A stretch of DNA of 64,000 nucleotides from the NCBI GenBank assembly GCA_030063045.1, contig JAQSEB010000049.1, positions 682,001 through 746,000 on the forward strand. Reading direction: 5' to 3'. Numbering within the stretch: the first letter of the stretch is position 1; every line of letters begins with the position of its first letter. The position numbers were made by a program, and so were the translations under genes. The notes below the pieces were generated by a model. The model worked only from the letters and a program-made list of their open reading frames with translations, made no database searches and had not been told where the DNA came from. Positions 61,701 through 64,000 of the stretch are shown here, piece by piece. The stretch comes from Pratylenchus scribneri (lineage: Eukaryota; Nematoda; Chromadorea; Rhabditida; Pratylenchidae).

Positions 61701-64000
61701 ATGGATCCAATAACTTCTATTATCCACGCTGATGCGCGTGAGGTTGACTGTCATATTGGTAGATATATATATGTTCCAAATGGTAAAAAGACGACCCAAT
61801 ATGACCAAATTACCGGCGATTTAAAGGAAATTCCAGCCGAGGCGGTACACCAATTAATGCGATATGGGAAAATTGACTTTCCCGATTTCGCGCCAACTAT
61901 TTTTCGCAATAAAGTTATGGCGAATTTAACAGAGCTATTTAGCCCTGAGCATTTTGCGGAAACCCTGGAAATTGCTGAAATTACCCAGGAGATTGCCCGC
62001 CTAACACGGCCAAATGCCCCTTGGTCAGCGGCAACCCAAAGAGGGGAAATTGCCGCCGGCAACATCGTATCAAATGGACTATTTTCCTTTTTGAAAGGAG
62101 GTGTTATTACCGCAAATCAAATTTGGGTATTTTTATGTTGTGTTTATGTTAGTGCCAGTGCAGCTGGTACTTTTGTATTACCCCCAGTGATTGCTGAATT
62201 GGTCAAATATTTAAGCCTGGGAACAAGTCTCCAAAAATTTGTTAAACAATATAGAAAAAGGAGGGCCGAAAAGAAACAAATGGAGAGAAATTTAGCCCAA
62301 TTGGAGGTTCCAACTGTGGAAATTGTACCCTTAAATCAGAGATGGCCTACCCCAGCCCCCACAGTGGAGAATAATAGGATCCCATCAAGCTCATTAGCTA
62401 TACAGTCGTCGCGTACAAGACGGAATTTAGGGACAAATTCTCCCAGAAAATCAATCCAAATGCAAGTCCATCCAAATCAAATTGTTGCCTGTTTGGATTT
62501 GGATTTGCCAATGTATGACCCAATTGCTACATTGAGTACGCATGCTTGCGATGAAGACCTCCATATAAGAGGTTCAGTAAATGGATTCCCTATCATTTTT
62601 CTAATTGACACGGGTGCGCACGTTTCCATTTGCGGAATCCCCGTGGCTAATGGGCTATCATTAGGAAGATTAAATTCTCCAATAATCCAAGGCATTTTCG
62701 GTTTGGGCAAAAACTTCATCCCAGCTATAGGCCAAACTAATGTAGAACTGGAGATTTCTGGACATGCCATTTCAGTTGATTTACTAATTGTTGACCGAGA
62801 AATAGGCAGTCAAGGGGTATACGATATAATTGTGGGCCGAAATGCCCTTAGGAAAATGCCCTTCCTCCTAGATTTGGAGACGGGAGAATTGTTGCCAAAG
62901 GCAACTCTTCAGCGAGTAATGGCATGTGAAAAAGCCAAGCCCCAGGAAAATGAAGGAATTAATTTTGAGAAATGGATTGGAAGTACTGATTTGAAAAATA
63001 AAGGAGAAATTGAATCCCTCAGGAAATGTTTGGAGGAGTATAAAATATTTTCAAAGAATTCCTTTGATTTAGGGACTTGTAAAATTAGTGCCCCAACAAT
63101 TATAACTTCCACCGAAATTCCTCCCAAAGTTAAGCCATACCCATTGCCTGAGAAATATAAACCGGAGTTGAAAGCCCAAATTGATAAAATGTTGAAAGTT
63201 GGCGTTATAAAAGAAAGTACAACGCCTTGGGTTCATAATATTGTCCCGGTAACAAAAAGCAATGGGGAATTAAGACCATGTGTCAATTTTAGACCTCTAA
63301 ATGCTATTACTATTGCCGACCCATATCCATTACCCCGTATGGATACAATAATAAATAAAGTATCGGGAAAGGCATGGTATAGTACATTAGACCTTTCCTC
63401 CGGTTTTTGGCAAATCCCACTAGATGAGCAAAGCTCATTTAAATGTGGAGTAATAACAGAATGGGGCCTTTACCAAATGCTAAAGCTGCCTTTTGGACTT
63501 AAAAACGCACCCAGTGTATTTCAACGGGTGATGGACCAAATTCTAAAGGAAATCCCCAATGTTAACGTTTTTATTGATGACATCATTGTCCACACACATA
63601 CAGTATCCGACCATATAGCTTCCCTTAAATCTATTTTTGAAAGGCTTCATAAATTTGGACTAAAATTAAAAGGCGAGAAATGCACATTTATGAAAAATAA
63701 AGCCATATTCATAGGGCATGAAGTTTCCAAAGAAGGCTTTAAGCCTAGCCTTAATAATCAGGAAGTAATCGAAAAATTCCCTGAACCGAAAAATGTAAAT
63801 GAGGTTCGGAGATTTTTGGGAAAAATGAACTTTTTCCGAAATTTTATCGAAAATTTTGCTACAATTGCGATTCCCTTGACCCGCCTAACAAGGGATAATG
63901 TCGAATTTACATGGACAGAAAAGGAAAGAGAAGCTTTTAATAAGCTTAAAGCACATTTGCTTAAGGCCCCATGCCTAAAGCCACCCAATTATGAGCTTCC
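58740..64000 (+). CDS. Ty3/gypsy retroelement polyprotein: Gag, envelope-like, protease, RT (runs off window)
   Basis: One uninterrupted frame of over 1750 codons from the ATG at 58740 to the window end. Order by residue: coiled-coil N terminus (about 1-170); Gag core (about 250-450, including FTRWAQKFKDIL); CCHC zinc knuckle CYYCGRYGHLIRDC (459-472); Asn/Arg-rich linker; hydrophobic segment (586-604); Cys-rich segment with N-glycosylation sequons (about 605-1125); membrane segment (about 1128-1155); basic linker; aspartic protease with LIDTGAH (DTG from 1290); reverse transcriptase with YPLPRMDTII, LDLSSGFWQIPL, LPFGLKNAPSVFQRVM and catalytic VFIDD (1610-1614). The RNase H tether starts before the window ends. 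There are no stops or frameshifts, so the copy may be young. The envelope-like segment between Gag and protease is not the usual arrangement. Confidence 0.92.
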   Translation, partial: MNSSSNLGNSGSDFAQSYFTEEENQKWIKLLTQLRAFESAVCHTIRSLEKRMETKESEIRPFSPTLLDANIDGVKHQLELVRGTLKDDILDLQVDADLRQELVDKLKMDVSDIQLKIMEVSEIPNLAGKCFSLEADLIAYSQKVDELASAMILLEEKNLDHEKRISKFENGSSSGGYIWNGHENIDNDIDRMFPPNPCNPDGDKCHDKDPIFEENNGNNNNEEIGAENGNEENLDFENYYLERIEPRECEIMVGDPFLSTGSQIQPYDGNPSISFTRWAQKFKDILSLFTTALTEQQKISRLKFCLAGPARAELDSIEPHTLEGAIAHLKQKFENDNTKSIARQSLSICRQAPGEKIFEFANRLNEAVRTALAGEDENAIRKRLLEEFMDRLLPDLQYEVKAQRPNEYAKAYELAQHYELLANIKRPSYANAQVAELSEKVEALVIQKGQNSNNARRKCYYCGRYGHLIRDCRAKKRDENGRQSRWQNNGQRNGGNRPYHPQNGGRYEARQLPYHSQLYYGDRNRRDNSPYRQNNNYGNNGRRFESNNTENGRYRRESSGDRNRPPTPKVRFNERSSASVRVASPLLLAVVAILSIFGLIGGAQTSSPMICLPDAPVSLWRLPEDPICPTWKPIEIPIPVELTIYRANTLQYKTAAISCQCINTIIHRRRSVLGKYLEETETQNVPVPTSTCRRMNELNHSPAGDMITINGTFRATNNSLEVGWTMWPFGIVWSTTTVLNCYLYETVVFTRYNLEGINTPIGACPGCQYQSGACRCPDYSLVWVPEKTQQCAFIHVAHWKGEFSTNIWMANSNDFALTFANDTVVKDCDGKEFQIADQGFAVPKSEFEDLKIRAAKERIREKRESMGIMDNTKASGNTAVGIVYSSQLSAQLTALSSRVTQTMQHLFTDSVQKICTSLEANANPTLLARHFLSNSLIEAKLITEKTLEIRPCLGVNRQELHFNWKKGICFDKLPVTFMLYNSVKHGFMDPITSIIHADAREVDCHIGRYIYVPNGKKTTQYDQITGDLKEIPAEAVHQLMRYGKIDFPDFAPTIFRNKVMANLTELFSPEHFAETLEIAEITQEIARLTRPNAPWSAATQRGEIAAGNIVSNGLFSFLKGGVITANQIWVFLCCVYVSASAAGTFVLPPVIAELVKYLSLGTSLQKFVKQYRKRRAEKKQMERNLAQLEVPTVEIVPLNQRWPTPAPTVENNRIPSSSLAIQSSRTRRNLGTNSPRKSIQMQVHPNQIVACLDLDLPMYDPIATLSTHACDEDLHIRGSVNGFPIIFLIDTGAHVSICGIPVANGLSLGRLNSPIIQGIFGLGKNFIPAIGQTNVELEISGHAISVDLLIVDREIGSQGVYDIIVGRNALRKMPFLLDLETGELLPKATLQRVMACEKAKPQENEGINFEKWIGSTDLKNKGEIESLRKCLEEYKIFSKNSFDLGTCKISAPTIITSTEIPPKVKPYPLPEKYKPELKAQIDKMLKVGVIKESTTPWVHNIVPVTKSNGELRPCVNFRPLNAITIADPYPLPRMDTIINKVSGKAWYSTLDLSSGFWQIPLDEQSSFKCGVITEWGLYQMLKLPFGLKNAPSVFQRVMDQILKEIPNVNVFIDDIIVHTHTVSDHIASLKSIFERLHKFGLKLKGEKCTFMKNKAIFIGHEVSKEGFKPSLNNQEVIEKFPEPKNVNEVRRFLGKMNFFRNFIENFATIAIPLTRLTRDNVEFTWTEKEREAFNKLKAHLLKAPCLKPPNYEL
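60480..62260 (+). other. Envelope-glycoprotein-like segment inside the retroelement frame
   Basis: It begins with a 19-residue hydrophobic stretch suited to a signal or internal leader, followed by about 520 residues. These carry about 18 cysteines (including CPGCQYQSGACRCP), four NX(S/T) sequons, an RRRS basic site and a heptad-like helix after the mid-point. A 28-residue membrane segment and a basic KQYRKRRAEKK stretch follow. This is the architecture of a type I membrane glycoprotein. Which virus or element family it derives from was not determined. Confidence 0.7.

Overview
The window looks like nuclear DNA of a nematode. It is AT-rich with short, often TTTCAG-type intron acceptors. Its proteins (GSK-3, enolase, MED29, a DNAJC21/DNJ-17-type J protein) can be recognised by eye. 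It carries a Tc5-type transposon with a TNA target duplication and a Ty3/gypsy retroelement. A plant-parasitic (tylenchid) or related clade is only a guess from the overall style. All gene models were built by hand from reading frames and splice signals, and every multi-exon model given keeps phase across all its introns.

Layout. 1-14213 (+): 3' part of a large transmembrane cadherin, 19 exons, with about ten degenerate foldback elements in or just after its introns. 14214-17967: no gene seen, one foldback element and pyrimidine-rich DNA. 17968-21355 (+): glycogen synthase kinase 3, complete, 13 exons. 22319-25053 (-): Mediator subunit 29 homologue. 25349-27623 (-): enolase, complete, 10 exons, lying 295 bp upstream of the Mediator gene on the same strand. 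28409-30433 (+): DNAJC21/DNJ-17-type ribosome-biogenesis J protein, divergent from enolase. 30434-32608: no gene seen. 32609-35567 (+): MADF-domain protein. 36074-40583 (+): RPUSD2-type pseudouridine synthase, carrying a hAT-like MITE inside a coding exon and a Tc5-like element in the next intron.

41198-55410 is a 14 kb satellite array built from interspersed 41-bp and 51-bp forms of one repeat, with kilobase-scale higher-order duplications. Two paralogous small Arg/Glu-rich coiled-coil genes face each other across it (40773-40997 + and 55676-55933 -). 57036-58045 (-) holds the last three visible exons of CTP synthase with a glutamine-rich tail. From about 58200 to the window end lies a Ty3/gypsy-type retroelement with one uninterrupted frame of more than 1750 codons. 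In it a glycoprotein (envelope-like) segment sits between the Gag zinc knuckle and the protease, instead of downstream of pol.

The host genes are ordinary housekeeping or developmental genes and form no evident joint pathway. Two same-strand pairs (enolase then MED29; MADF then RPUSD2) are spaced so that nematode operons are possible. The most unusual content is the mobile and repeat layer: the Gag-Env-Pol gene order, a MITE that may behave as an intron, the satellite flanked by inverted paralogues, and RNA polymerase III-like boxes inside Tc5-like inverted repeats.
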